Source: Rhodospirillaceae bacterium
Lineage (GTDB): Bacteria; Pseudomonadota; Alphaproteobacteria; UBA8366
Direction: 5' to 3'
Assembly (NCBI GenBank): GCA_002711555.1
Contig: PARQ01000026.1
Location: 54,343 to 83,733, forward strand
DNA: 29,391 bases
Positions within the stretch are counted from its first letter, which is position 1; each line of letters opens with the position of its first letter. Made by a program: the position numbers and the translations under genes. The notes beneath the pieces are model-generated. The model searched no databases. It saw only the letters and a program-made list of their open reading frames with translations, and was not told where the DNA came from. Of the stretch, positions 7,401 to 16,034 are shown one piece after another.

Positions 7401-8926
7401 CAAGAGGCGTTGACACTTTGTTGATAGGGAATCAGATCAAAAGCTATGCTTATTCGCTGGGTTTTTGACTGGAAAGGTATTGTGCGGTGGAGAAAATACG
7501 AAGGAAAAAGTACCAATCCTCCCTCAGTAGGTGCGACTAATTTTACCGGTCCATTATGTGCTGGGAGATCATACCCTGACCCTCCGAATTCCAGCCATCC
7601 TCTATTCTTGGGGTCATTCTTTGAAAGCTCTGGAGGCACCTGTGCGTAGTAAACACCACTCAGCCAACCTGTGGGGTGCAAGTGTGAAAGTTGGTGCCCT
7701 TCGGCATCCAGAATAGTTGACCAACTTTGAATGCGATAATCACTTGGAATGGAGCCATAATGTGGATGTTCGTTTTGGGGTTTAATATCCCTCAGAAAAT
7801 CGTTCAGAACTTTTTTTAAGGTATCATGAAAAGCAGTTATTTCTGGATCTCTTTGTGAAGTGAGCTCACCGCTCTGAGATCCGCCGCGTGTGGTTTTGTC
7901 GGGCGGCTCAGAGACCAGGCTTTTGTCTTTTTGGAGTGCAGCACACAGTTTTTGATTGAATATCCCGAGGTTTTTATAATTTTCTGGTACTGGAAAGGTG
8001 AATTCGAAAACGTCACGATCAAAATCGGCAAATACGTTTAGTTCATCGGTTCTCTCATCCAGTTGAAGCAGAATCGTGTAGTAGGCAAGAGCACGACAAT
8101 TCTGGGGTTCCATGGCAAGCACATCAATCAATGCTGACTCAGCAACTTTCAAATGCCTATTACGAATCTGACAGAATGCTATCCCTATAAGCGGATCTAC
8201 ATCTTTTGGGTCTAGCCGATGTGCTTTTTCAAAATGAGTGAGTGCTTCGAGGTTACACCCAAGGTCATGGAAGCAGTCGGCAATCAGACAATGGATGGCG
8301 CTTCGATTACAGTCTGTTTCAAGTGCTTTACTGTAAGCCTTTATTGCCTCTTTGGGTCTTTTTAAGCCGCGAAGTGCATTGCCTTTGTTCAGCCAAGCTG
8401 GCGCTAACTCGGGGTCTATTCCTAGGACGTGTTCGACCATGCTCAGAGCTTCTTCATACTGTTTATTTTTTAGATATGTATTGCTTACATTCACATAAGG
8501 CGTGGCCGATTCCGGTGCAATATTTATTGATTTTTGGTAGGCGTCAATTGCACCAATCAAATCGCCCAAACTATCACGTGCATCGCCGAGGTTGCACCAA
8601 GCCTCCGTAAAATTTGGCTCTAGGCTAATGGCACTTTCTAGCGCAAGCACTGCATCATCATATTTCCCCAGACCTTGCAACGCTGTAGCCAAATGATTGA
8701 GGGCCTCGGGGTTTCTAGGATTTTCTCTGATAGACTGTTTAATCTTTGATACTGCGCCGGCTATATCTTCTTGCTGCAAATGAACAACGCCCAGTAGATG
8801 CAATGCGTCGGCATTATCGGGCGCATCCAACAATACCTTGCGATAAAATTCGGCGGCTCGGTCAAGGTTGCCGGATTGATGGGCATCAAAACCTATTTGC
8901 AAAAGGTTAATAATGTCATTGTGCAT
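7400..8926 (-). CDS. TPR-repeat protein with C-terminal putative 2OG-Fe(II) oxygenase domain (copy 1)
   Basis: 508 residues, first gene of the operon and a full-length paralog of the next gene. It starts the same way (a QIGFDAHQSGN-type helix) and has about seven to eight TPR units to residue 300. The linker TTRGGSQSGEL is shared, and the C-terminal oxygenase-like domain has H415 and H417 in SHLHPTGWLSGVYY, E446 in GWLEFG, H480 in FLHRTIPF and R491 in RISIAFD. These numbers coincide with those of the paralog, so the duplication kept the whole register. GAGG lies ten bases before the ATG. The stop TGA overlaps the next ATG by one base. Domain order resembles the family of TPR proteins ending in a putative 2OG-Fe(II) oxygenase that occurs in marine bacteria; no biochemical role is established to my knowledge. 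Confidence 0.8.
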   Translation of the reverse strand: MHNDIINLLQIGFDAHQSGNLDRAAEFYRKVLLDAPDNADALHLLGVVHLQQEDIAGAVSKIKQSIRENPRNPEALNHLATALQGLGKYDDAVLALESAISLEPNFTEAWCNLGDARDSLGDLIGAIDAYQKSINIAPESATPYVNVSNTYLKNKQYEEALSMVEHVLGIDPELAPAWLNKGNALRGLKRPKEAIKAYSKALETDCNRSAIHCLIADCFHDLGCNLEALTHFEKAHRLDPKDVDPLIGIAFCQIRNRHLKVAESALIDVLAMEPQNCRALAYYTILLQLDERTDELNVFADFDRDVFEFTFPVPENYKNLGIFNQKLCAALQKDKSLVSEPPDKTTRGGSQSGELTSQRDPEITAFHDTLKKVLNDFLRDIKPQNEHPHYGSIPSDYRIQSWSTILDAEGHQLSHLHPTGWLSGVYYAQVPPELSKNDPKNRGWLEFGGSGYDLPAHNGPVKLVAPTEGGLVLFPSYFLHRTIPFQSKTQRISIAFDLIPYQQSVNAS

Positions 8927-9051
8927 ATTTGAAGAGCCTCTGAGTTAAGCTCACATAGTTTATAATTATATAATAATGGTTACCGTATCATTTCTCCCAT
9001 TTGATAGGAAAATCTGTTAAATTAAAACCCAAGTTTTAAAAAAGGGTATGT
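8927..9051. promoter_or_regulatory. Divergent promoter region, TPR-oxygenase operon / class V PLP gene
   Basis: 125 AT-rich bases separate two divergent starts. For the minus-strand operon a perfect TATAAT lies at 8970-8965, about 39 bases before the ATG, without a convincing -35. For the plus-strand gene TTGATA (9001-9006) and TAAAAC (9023-9028) are 16 bases apart and would give a short leader; a further plus-strand TATAAT lies at 8961-8966. The -10 elements overlap, so the two promoters may interfere or share control. Confidence 0.45.
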
Positions 9052-10260
9052 ATGATGAACGATGAAGCTGTCTTCGAGAAAATCCGTAGCGATTATCCGG
9101 CAACGAAAAAGCTCACCTATTTTGATGCAGGTGCTAGGTCACTGGTCTCGGTTCAGACTCGAGCCGCACTTGATAAACTGGTTGACTCGCAGTTGTACGA
9201 AGGTGGAGACAAGCCGGAAATGTTTCGCCTTATTGAACGTGTCAGGGAAAAGTTTGCTCGCTTAATCAATGCAAGATCGGAAGAAATTGCTTTTATGAAG
9301 AACGTTTCAGATGGTCTGAATACAATTGCTGGCTCAATTCCTTTTAAACCTAATGACAATGTTGTTCTTACGTCTGATCTTGAACATCCAAATAATGTTT
9401 ACCCTTGGTACAACGTTCGTGATAAATCGCAGGTGAAAATAATTGATGTACCGAGCGTAAACGGTCAGATTGATGTTGAGGGCATGATAAATGCCATAAC
9501 ACCCAGCACCAAGCTTGTAACATGCTCTACCGTAACATACTCGCCTGGAATGCGGACTAATGTGCCTAAACTTGGGAAGGCCTGTAGGGACCGTGGTGTA
9601 TTTTTTCTGGTAGATGGAGTGCAGTCTTGCGGTGTTTTGCGGACAGATGTCGAAGAGTTAATGGTGGATGCCATGGCCGTCTCCACACAGAAGGGGCTTC
9701 AAGGTCTTTACGGCATGGGATTTTTGTATTGTAGAATGGAGGCAGCCAATGTCCTTCGCCCGGAACGTTTGGCGAGGTTTGGTGTTAACCTCGGTGACGA
9801 CACACACGAGGCAGCGGCTGGCGATCAAGAATTCGACCTGATGCCGGGCGCACGACGCTTTGAGGTCGGCAATTATAATTTTCCTGCCGCTGCTGCAGCT
9901 GAACCAGCACTGGATCGTATGCTTGAGCTTGGCTCAGCAGTAATTGAAGAAAGAAATTGTCGATTGGCGCGCCGACTTGCTAGCGGCATGCATCAACTCG
10001 GCCTTGAAGTTTGCGGAGATCTTGACGACCCACTTCGTACACACATTGTTACAGTAGGCGAGATGGATCTGGAAAATCACGAAAGCGCAGGCAGTGGTGA
10101 ATTACAGTCGCTGTTTGATTACTTGTGGGCCAATGATGTTCGGCTTTCAATCCGACGCGGGGTATTGCGGTTCGGCATACACTTTTATAACAATGATCAA
10201 GACGTGGACCGCGTTCTTGACTTAACTAAAAGGTGGCAAGAACAAGCAGTGGCAGCCTAA
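9052..10260 (+). CDS. PLP-dependent class V aminotransferase-fold enzyme, second copy
   Basis: 402 residues. PLP lysine K214 lies in STQKGLQGLYG, the pyridine-binding Asp is D188 in FLVDGVQSCG, NVSDGLN and SDLEHPNN make the phosphate/ring contacts, and the C-terminal IHFYNNDQD motif matches the first copy. The residue before the lysine is Gln instead of His, and the GLQGLYGMGF segment differs from copy 1, suggesting a different substrate. No persulfide-loop cysteine is seen. GGG five bases before ATG 9052 favours that start; ATG 9055 is a close alternative. It is divergent from the TPR-oxygenase operon, and its stop overlaps the stop of the convergent EamA transporter by the four bases CTAA. 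Pairing with an exporter may hint at amino-acid-like metabolism, but that is a guess. Confidence 0.85.
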   Translation: MMNDEAVFEKIRSDYPATKKLTYFDAGARSLVSVQTRAALDKLVDSQLYEGGDKPEMFRLIERVREKFARLINARSEEIAFMKNVSDGLNTIAGSIPFKPNDNVVLTSDLEHPNNVYPWYNVRDKSQVKIIDVPSVNGQIDVEGMINAITPSTKLVTCSTVTYSPGMRTNVPKLGKACRDRGVFFLVDGVQSCGVLRTDVEELMVDAMAVSTQKGLQGLYGMGFLYCRMEAANVLRPERLARFGVNLGDDTHEAAAGDQEFDLMPGARRFEVGNYNFPAAAAAEPALDRMLELGSAVIEERNCRLARRLASGMHQLGLEVCGDLDDPLRTHIVTVGEMDLENHESAGSGELQSLFDYLWANDVRLSIRRGVLRFGIHFYNNDQDVDRVLDLTKRWQEQAVAA

Positions 10261-11138
10261 TGTGTTTTTGCGGTTAAGTGAGCTTCACGTTTTATCATGT
10301 AAACCCCACTGGCTGCGATCACTGCGCTTCCTACGAACACCCACGTATCGGGTATATGGTTCCAAATCACCAAGCCAAAGAGGATTGACCATAAAAGTGC
10401 TGAATACCGAAAGGGTGAAATTAGCGCAGCCTCTCCGTGGCGCAATGCCTCAATAATTAAAAAATGAGCACCCGCATTCAGGATACCATTGATAAAGAAT
10501 AGACCCGCATCTTGCCAGCCAAGCCTGTTCCAGCCAAGCGGGATAGCAAAGAGACTTGCGAAGGTAACTATGATGGTGGACCAGAAGAGAATAGCGATTG
10601 ATGTCTCATAGATAGATATCTTTCGTGTTATAATATCACGGAATGCAGCGAAAATTGCAGCACAGATCGGGAGAACGAGCAACCATTCAAAATTTTGTGC
10701 GCCAGGGCGCACGATGATAAGCATCCCAGTAAAACCAACAAGGATCGCCATCCATCTCCGCCATCCCACCTGCTCATTGAGTAACGGCACTGATAGTGCC
10801 GCTACAAAGAATGGTCCAGAGAAGACTATTGCTGTAAACGTGGGAAGCGGCAGTACCTGTAAACTCCATATAACAAATACTGCTGTTCCAAAAAAAATTG
10901 TACCTCTAAGGATTTGACCAGGCCAGTAATTTACCCGCAACGCTTCCCAGCCGGTTACAAGCCGAGCGTAGACAAGAATAGCGACAAGCGCGCCTATATG
11001 GCGCAGGGTCAACACCTGCCAAACCGGATACGTTTCTGTTAAAACTTTACTTACTGCGTCGCTGGCCACCAGTACAGCTGAGCCAATAATCATCAGCCAA
11101 ATACCGTGAAGATTATTTTTTTGTCGCGCTTCTATCAT
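10257..11138 (-). CDS. DMT-superfamily transporter, EamA type
   Basis: 293 residues with about ten hydrophobic segments arranged as two five-helix EamA repeats (about 10-145 and 150-285). Characteristic stretches include VLTLRHIGALVAILVYARL near the second helix, RWMAILVGFTGMLIIVRPG at the end of the first repeat, and SALLWSILFGLVIWNHIPD in the second. Inner-membrane exporters of this type move amino acids, amines or other small metabolites. The substrate cannot be told from sequence. The ATG at 11138 has only a weak upstream GAG. Its last codons overlap the stop of the convergent class V PLP gene. An 11-bp inverted repeat lies 118 bases upstream of its start. Confidence 0.9.
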   Translation of the reverse strand: MIEARQKNNLHGIWLMIIGSAVLVASDAVSKVLTETYPVWQVLTLRHIGALVAILVYARLVTGWEALRVNYWPGQILRGTIFFGTAVFVIWSLQVLPLPTFTAIVFSGPFFVAALSVPLLNEQVGWRRWMAILVGFTGMLIIVRPGAQNFEWLLVLPICAAIFAAFRDIITRKISIYETSIAILFWSTIIVTFASLFAIPLGWNRLGWQDAGLFFINGILNAGAHFLIIEALRHGEAALISPFRYSALLWSILFGLVIWNHIPDTWVFVGSAVIAASGVYMIKREAHLTAKTH

Positions 11139-11255
11139 TTATGATCTCTATAAACGCCCTTTATAAATTTATCTCGCTCGTATCAATAATGCCTCATACA
11201 AAGACAAAAAAATTAGTAGCATACGTTTTTGTTCGTCATTTCTATCTCCAAAAAT

Positions 11256-11281
11256 ACAAAAATCATTGGCATGATTTTTGT
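11256..11281. terminator. AT-rich 11-bp inverted repeat, terminator-like or operator
   Basis: ACAAAAATCAT (11256-11266) and ATGATTTTTGT (11271-11281) are perfect reverse complements around a TGGC loop. Read on the minus strand it follows the TPP-enzyme stop by 82 bases and ends in T-rich sequence, as a rho-independent terminator would. The stem is unusually poor in G and C. It also lies upstream of the EamA gene, so a repressor site is the alternative. Confidence 0.45.
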
Positions 11282-11363
11282 TTAAATCGGCCTTATATCT
11301 TCACCAGTTGAAAGCGCACTCTGTGGGTGCAAGCACTAAATACGCAACTACCTTGCCAGACAA

Positions 11364-12998
11364 TTACTGCGTACTGCTTGAAAACGGCGAGACATCACGA
11401 CTATCTAGCACTAAGTGGATTAATGCTGGCCCGTCATGAGCCATTGCTCCGGTCAGAGCATCGGGAAACTCTTCCGTCTTCTGAACTTTAAAGTTCGCCA
11501 TTCCATAGCCTTCTGCAAGCTTTGCAAAGTCCGGGCTATCTAGCAATGTTCCGTAATGGAAATCGGCTCCAAAACGTTTTTGTTGATGGGTTAGAATAGA
11601 TCCCCAAGCGCTGTTATCGCAAACTATAACTTTGACCGGAAGCCCCTCTTGTACAATGGCAGCGCACTCATGCCCTGTCATAGTAAAACCTCCATCTCCG
11701 ACCCAAACAAATACTGTTCTGTCGGGTTTTGCAATTTGGGCACCTATCCCACCTGGCACACCATAGCCCATCGCGCCGGACACTGGTGAGGCCTCAATAT
11801 CCGGTTGGTTGAACCGATAATAACGAGATATCCAACGCCCAAAACTGCCTGCATCCGATATATTGATACAGTCTTGCGGCACCATTTCAATAAAGTGCGT
11901 AATTACTTTCGCCATATCTACTGCTCCAGCAACTTCGATCTCACCTGGCTGGGCGAATTCAACTTCCTCATGATGGACCTTATCTCGCCATTGGATTCTC
12001 TTCTTAGACGGAGTCGCAACCCCTTTTGTGAGTGCCTCAAGAGCCGGAACTACATTTGATGCTATTGCGACATTGGCTTGCCACTGAGAAAACTCTGATG
12101 GTTCGGGATAGACCATTACCAACTTTTGATCGGGTCGGATCATAGTGTAATCGTTTACGGTAACGCTATCCATCCGAGTGCCCATGGCTATCAGCAAATC
12201 GCAATCGGATAGAGCAGCTTCTTGAAAAGGAAGTCGATTGATTCCAAGGTGGCCAAAATTAGCCACATGATCGCTTGGAAATGTATCCTGCTGTCGGTAG
12301 GCAGTGAGAACCCCAACACCACTTGCGTCTGCAAAATCTACCAATGCCTGGGTCGCCATTTCCCAGCTAATCATTTCTCCGGCCACTAGAATGGGGCGTT
12401 GAGCAGCGTCAATCAGACTTATTGCCTCTTTAACTGCGGTTGGATCGGCCCCTGCGCGAACATGAGCAGGCTTTGCCGGGATAATAGGTTCGCCTTCGGG
12501 GCCGTCTAGAATATCTTTTGATATGGCAACAACAACAGGGCCCGGTCGGCCGCTTATTGAGAGATCAAGTGCCCGTGCAGTGACTTCAGCAATTTCATCG
12601 TAGGAGTGGACATCAAAGACAGCTTTAGCGATCGGTTGATACATGAGATGATAATTTATTTCTTGGAAAGCCTCGCGCCCTTGCTGTGGTTTTGGAATAT
12701 TTGAAATAAAGAAAACAAGCGGTCGTGAAGCTTGCATAGCTGTGTGAATTCCAACAGTTGCGTTACAAGCACCTGGTGCACGGCTTGCAAGCATACAAGC
12801 AGGTTTTTTTGCAAACTTTGAGTAGGTCTCACAAGCAAAAGCCGCAGAGGACTCCAGCCTAGTGGGAACTGCGCGAACCTTATTTCGATGGCGGCTGAGT
12901 GCTTCTAAAATCGTAGTGTTAGTTCCGCCTGGAACAAAGAACACCGTATCCACATCTCGCGATAACATTACATCAACAACTACTTCACCACCATTCAT
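11364..12998 (-). CDS. Thiamine-pyrophosphate-dependent enzyme, acetolactate synthase/decarboxylase-like
   Basis: 544 residues with the three domains of the family: an N-terminal PYR domain with catalytic Glu (E49 in RLESSAAF), a central Rossmann-like domain (about 190-330), and a C-terminal PP domain. The PP domain carries the TPP/magnesium motif GDGGFTMTGHE ... CDNSAWGS. Members join or split 2-oxo acids (acetolactate synthase, sulfoacetaldehyde acetyltransferase, benzoylformate or phosphonopyruvate decarboxylase). The catalytic-Glu block lacks the usual EQ/AA pattern of acetolactate synthase, and no small regulatory subunit is adjacent, so I would not call it IlvB. The start is ATG 12998, with GAGGG eight bases upstream; TTG 13004 is the longer frame. 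It stands alone with clear intergenic gaps. Substrate unknown. Confidence 0.85.
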   Translation of the reverse strand: MNGGEVVVDVMLSRDVDTVFFVPGGTNTTILEALSRHRNKVRAVPTRLESSAAFACETYSKFAKKPACMLASRAPGACNATVGIHTAMQASRPLVFFISNIPKPQQGREAFQEINYHLMYQPIAKAVFDVHSYDEIAEVTARALDLSISGRPGPVVVAISKDILDGPEGEPIIPAKPAHVRAGADPTAVKEAISLIDAAQRPILVAGEMISWEMATQALVDFADASGVGVLTAYRQQDTFPSDHVANFGHLGINRLPFQEAALSDCDLLIAMGTRMDSVTVNDYTMIRPDQKLVMVYPEPSEFSQWQANVAIASNVVPALEALTKGVATPSKKRIQWRDKVHHEEVEFAQPGEIEVAGAVDMAKVITHFIEMVPQDCINISDAGSFGRWISRYYRFNQPDIEASPVSGAMGYGVPGGIGAQIAKPDRTVFVWVGDGGFTMTGHECAAIVQEGLPVKVIVCDNSAWGSILTHQQKRFGADFHYGTLLDSPDFAKLAEGYGMANFKVQKTEEFPDALTGAMAHDGPALIHLVLDSRDVSPFSSSTQ

Positions 12999-13223
12999 GC
13001 TCAAAACCCTCTAATTATTGAACGCTTCAATTCTACTTCTAATAGCGGACAACACCTTAAACAAATTAATTTAGTATGGCTATGGGCTGGCGTTAACTGC
13101 CCGTGAGGCTGTTTTCCAATGTTATAATGCGTGGTCCAAAACGCTGAACAAGTGCCGGAAGTTTCTTTTAAAACGCATTGAAAACGATGGGGGCTGACTC
13201 CATGAGGTTAAAAATCAGTAATG

Positions 13224-14396
13224 CTATTTGTTTTGCGTGACCTTAACTCGATTGAGGTAAAAAGCGTGTAATGCTTGGTAAAATTTTGAAGCCGCAATTT
13301 TATTAGCTGCCAATCGGTTAGCAAGAGGAGTCCAATGGCCATCGCAAATTTGATAATAACGCGTCCAATCCTCAGGCTTTGAAAGAATTGGTAGCAGGTC
13401 TATCATGCTAGTATTGGAGTATTGCGATATCAGCTCATTAAGGTCTCGTTGTAGTTTAAGGGTTTTGCCTTGCCTCATGTAAAGAAAATCACCAGGCCTT
13501 GGAATTAGTACGATGAGTATAGGCCGCTTACCTGCAGATTTTCGCAATTCTCCAAAAATGTATGAGAAACGCTTCCAGTCGGAATCATTGTAATCGGCAT
13601 ATCCAGAATAATTGAATATGAATTTACGACCGTGTATTTTTGCTCCACTCCAGTGGCGCACCAATCCAACTATGTATTCGATTACATTTACCGAGTGCGT
13701 GAAATTTCGAAATACTTGACGAGTACCACGCGAAAATGATTTTCTTTTTTGACGCTCCGGTGCATCACCGAGTTCGGATTCGTTGAAGTAATAAAGGTTA
13801 TAACCACTGCTTGTTTCGGCAAGATAGGGACGATAGCGGTGGCCGAACGCAGAACGGCCAAACTTGGGGCTGTCCTCAAGAAAGTCATTGCCAGGAAAAA
13901 GCCCTATTATAATGCCATCATGCTTAAATTTTTTCGCAAAATTCTTGTAGAGTAACATGTATTGTGTCGGGCCGAATATGCCCGCATTACCGAAATTCAT
14001 GTGCGCTATGCCTGTCGTCTCCTCAAGCATGTTAGTCCAACGTTGTTTATTCTTTAGTCCAAATCCCTCTGTGAATGAGTCGCCAAGAACTACTATCCTT
14101 TTCTCCCGACTATCAATATCGCGTTCCTTGTCGCGCATCCCGTGGGAATTAGCCGTATAGACTGCACTATAACATTTTCGAACATGGTCATAGCGTGAGT
14201 GCGGTTCATGCCAAACACCCCAAATAGGGTTAATGTCGGACCAAAACGGTTTAAAAGCTGGGATTTTGTAATTTGGTAAATTAGCCGGAAGATCAAAAAA
14301 ACGTGTCGCGATTGCGCTGAATATTTCCAAGGTAACAAGAAGGCTTACTACTGTAAGCAAGAGATTTTTGAATGCAGCTTTGGCTTTGTTTAACAT
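13224..14396 (-). CDS. Membrane-anchored SGNH/GDSL-type hydrolase
   Basis: 390 residues. An N-terminal hydrophobic helix (about 11-32) would anchor it in the inner membrane with the body in the periplasm. The SGNH blocks are in order: GDSFTEG (S107), FGNAGIFG (about G137-G142), PGNDF (N170) and CDGHWTP (D352, H354). The Ser-Asp-His triad is therefore complete. Such proteins are esterases or O-acetyltransferase/acetylesterase partners acting on polysaccharides, akin to the AlgJ/AlgX or DltD style of anchored SGNH proteins. No alginate or capsule gene is next to it, so the target is unknown. The region before the start contains TTGATA (14486-14481) and TAAAAA (14464-14459), a weak promoter candidate reading into it. 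It diverges from the hydroxyacid oxidase gene. Confidence 0.78.
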   Translation of the reverse strand: MLNKAKAAFKNLLLTVVSLLVTLEIFSAIATRFFDLPANLPNYKIPAFKPFWSDINPIWGVWHEPHSRYDHVRKCYSAVYTANSHGMRDKERDIDSREKRIVVLGDSFTEGFGLKNKQRWTNMLEETTGIAHMNFGNAGIFGPTQYMLLYKNFAKKFKHDGIIIGLFPGNDFLEDSPKFGRSAFGHRYRPYLAETSSGYNLYYFNESELGDAPERQKRKSFSRGTRQVFRNFTHSVNVIEYIVGLVRHWSGAKIHGRKFIFNYSGYADYNDSDWKRFSYIFGELRKSAGKRPILIVLIPRPGDFLYMRQGKTLKLQRDLNELISQYSNTSMIDLLPILSKPEDWTRYYQICDGHWTPLANRLAANKIAASKFYQALHAFYLNRVKVTQNK

Positions 14397-14664
14397 GATG
14401 GTTTCTCGTTAGTTGCCGACGGATCAAGCGCGTTTGATTAACGCAATATTCCTGTTTATTTTTACTTAACCAGGTTAGTTTATCAAAACTTTGCTATAGG
14501 TACTTAAATACGGCTTAGTCCAATGGTTATGCGTGTGATAGATGAAATCGGTACGTCAATCTAAGGTTATATTTTTGTATTGTAATAACTTTGTTTTTAA
14601 TGAGTAGCTTACCTATGTTCACTGCGTCTACTTTTAAAACCTGGGATGGTTGGAGCTTAATTTG

Positions 14665-15834
14665 GTGAGTCTACAACACTGTCATAATTTCAATGATTTT
14701 AAAACACTTGCCAAACGACGTTTGCCTGCGCCGATCTTTCATTACATTGACGGTGCTGCAGATGATGAATTGACATATCGACGCAATACTGTGGCCTACG
14801 ATGATGTTGACCTAATTCCAAATGTCCTTGCGGGTGTCGAAGATGTAGATATGTCGGTAAACGTAATGGGGCAGCAACTTGATATGCCGCTTTATTGCGC
14901 CCCTACCGCTCTTCAGCGATTGTTCCATCACGAGGGTGAGAAAGCCGTAGCTCGAGCAGCAGCTAAATATGGAACTATGTTTGGAGTTTCTTCGTTAGCT
15001 ACTGTTACTGTTGAGGAGATTTCAAAAATCACGGACACGCCAAAAATGTTTCAATTTTACTTTCACAAAGATCGTGGATTGAATGACGCCTTGCTGGAGA
15101 GGGCAAGGGCAGCTAACTTTGGTATTCTCGCATTGACCGTTGACACAATTACAGGCGGGAATAGAGAGCGTGACTTGCGTACCGGGTTTACCTCACCGCC
15201 GAGACTTACGCCGGGCTCGTTGCTGAGTTTTGTTACTCATCCTGGATGGGCGTGGAACTTCTTGACAAAAGAAAAATTTGATATGCCGCATCTGTCAGGT
15301 CACGTAGAGGCTGGTACTAATGTGGCAGTGTCCGTAGGTGATTATTTTTCAACTATGCTCGATCAGTCGATGAATTGGAAGGATGCTGAGAGACTTTGCT
15401 CTCAATGGAATGGTCATTTTGCGTTGAAGGGCGTGATGAGTGTGGAGGATGCAAAGCGTGCTGTTGATATTGGATGTACGGGTATCATGGTTTCTAACCA
15501 TGGAGGCCGCCAGTTGGATGGATCAAGAGCGCCGTTTGATCAACTTGGTGAGATCTGTGATGCAGTAGCTGATAAGATTGATGTTATTTGTGAAGGAGGG
15601 ATCCAGCGGGGCACCCACGTGCTAAAGGCTCTTTCAATGGGCGCGAAGGCATGTTCGGGCGGGCGCCTGTATCTCTATGCTCTATCAGCTGCAGGTCAAG
15701 CCGGGGTAGAAAAAGCCCTAGGAAACTTGAGAAACGAAATAGAGCGTGGGATGAAACTCATGGGGGTGACAAAGCTCGACCAACTAAACCGCGAAAATCT
15801 GCGTTACAAGAATAATAAATCTAAATGCGCCTAA
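14665..15834 (+). CDS. FMN-dependent alpha-hydroxyacid oxidase/dehydrogenase (L-lactate dehydrogenase family)
   Basis: TIM-barrel flavoenzyme of the LldD/glycolate oxidase/mandelate dehydrogenase family, oxidising an L-2-hydroxyacid to the 2-oxoacid. Seen: HYIDGAADDE at the N terminus with the substrate-binding Tyr, the APTALQRLFHHEGE stretch near the flavin, LTVDT, a core lysine in FALKGV, the catalytic His and Arg in SNHGGRQLDG, and the FMN-phosphate loops CEGGIQRG and SGGRLY. The family usually has D-(G/S)-G-(I/V)-R and G-R before the flavin phosphate; here the first reads EGGIQRG, slightly atypical. The longest frame begins at TTG 14650, but TGGAG (14651-14655) suggests initiation at GTG 14665 or TTG 14662. 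About 390 residues, normal length. Substrate choice among lactate, glycolate and longer acids is not determined. Confidence 0.87.
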   Translation: MSLQHCHNFNDFKTLAKRRLPAPIFHYIDGAADDELTYRRNTVAYDDVDLIPNVLAGVEDVDMSVNVMGQQLDMPLYCAPTALQRLFHHEGEKAVARAAAKYGTMFGVSSLATVTVEEISKITDTPKMFQFYFHKDRGLNDALLERARAANFGILALTVDTITGGNRERDLRTGFTSPPRLTPGSLLSFVTHPGWAWNFLTKEKFDMPHLSGHVEAGTNVAVSVGDYFSTMLDQSMNWKDAERLCSQWNGHFALKGVMSVEDAKRAVDIGCTGIMVSNHGGRQLDGSRAPFDQLGEICDAVADKIDVICEGGIQRGTHVLKALSMGAKACSGGRLYLYALSAAGQAGVEKALGNLRNEIERGMKLMGVTKLDQLNRENLRYKNNKSKCA

Positions 15835-16034
15835 AAAAAATTGCTTCACATTTGAAAACCGGGGCATTTTGAATTGCGTTGTCCGTCATGTATTTAGCAA
15901 ATTATCCCAGTTTATTTTTATGAACTTCATTCATAGCTGCGAACTTAAACCCTAGTCTTGTTTAAAATGCTTAGCAGCACCGTAATTATCGCCATGAAGG
16001 CGTACATACTTATCAGGAGTGTAAGGTCAAATTC

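Noticed and set aside
11364..12998. IlvB, acetolactate synthase large subunit
   Set aside because: No ilvN-type small subunit follows and the catalytic-Glu block differs from the usual pattern.
14541..14606. 21-codon plus-strand frame in the SGNH/hydroxyacid oxidase gap
   Set aside because: No ribosome site, AT-driven composition, expected by chance.
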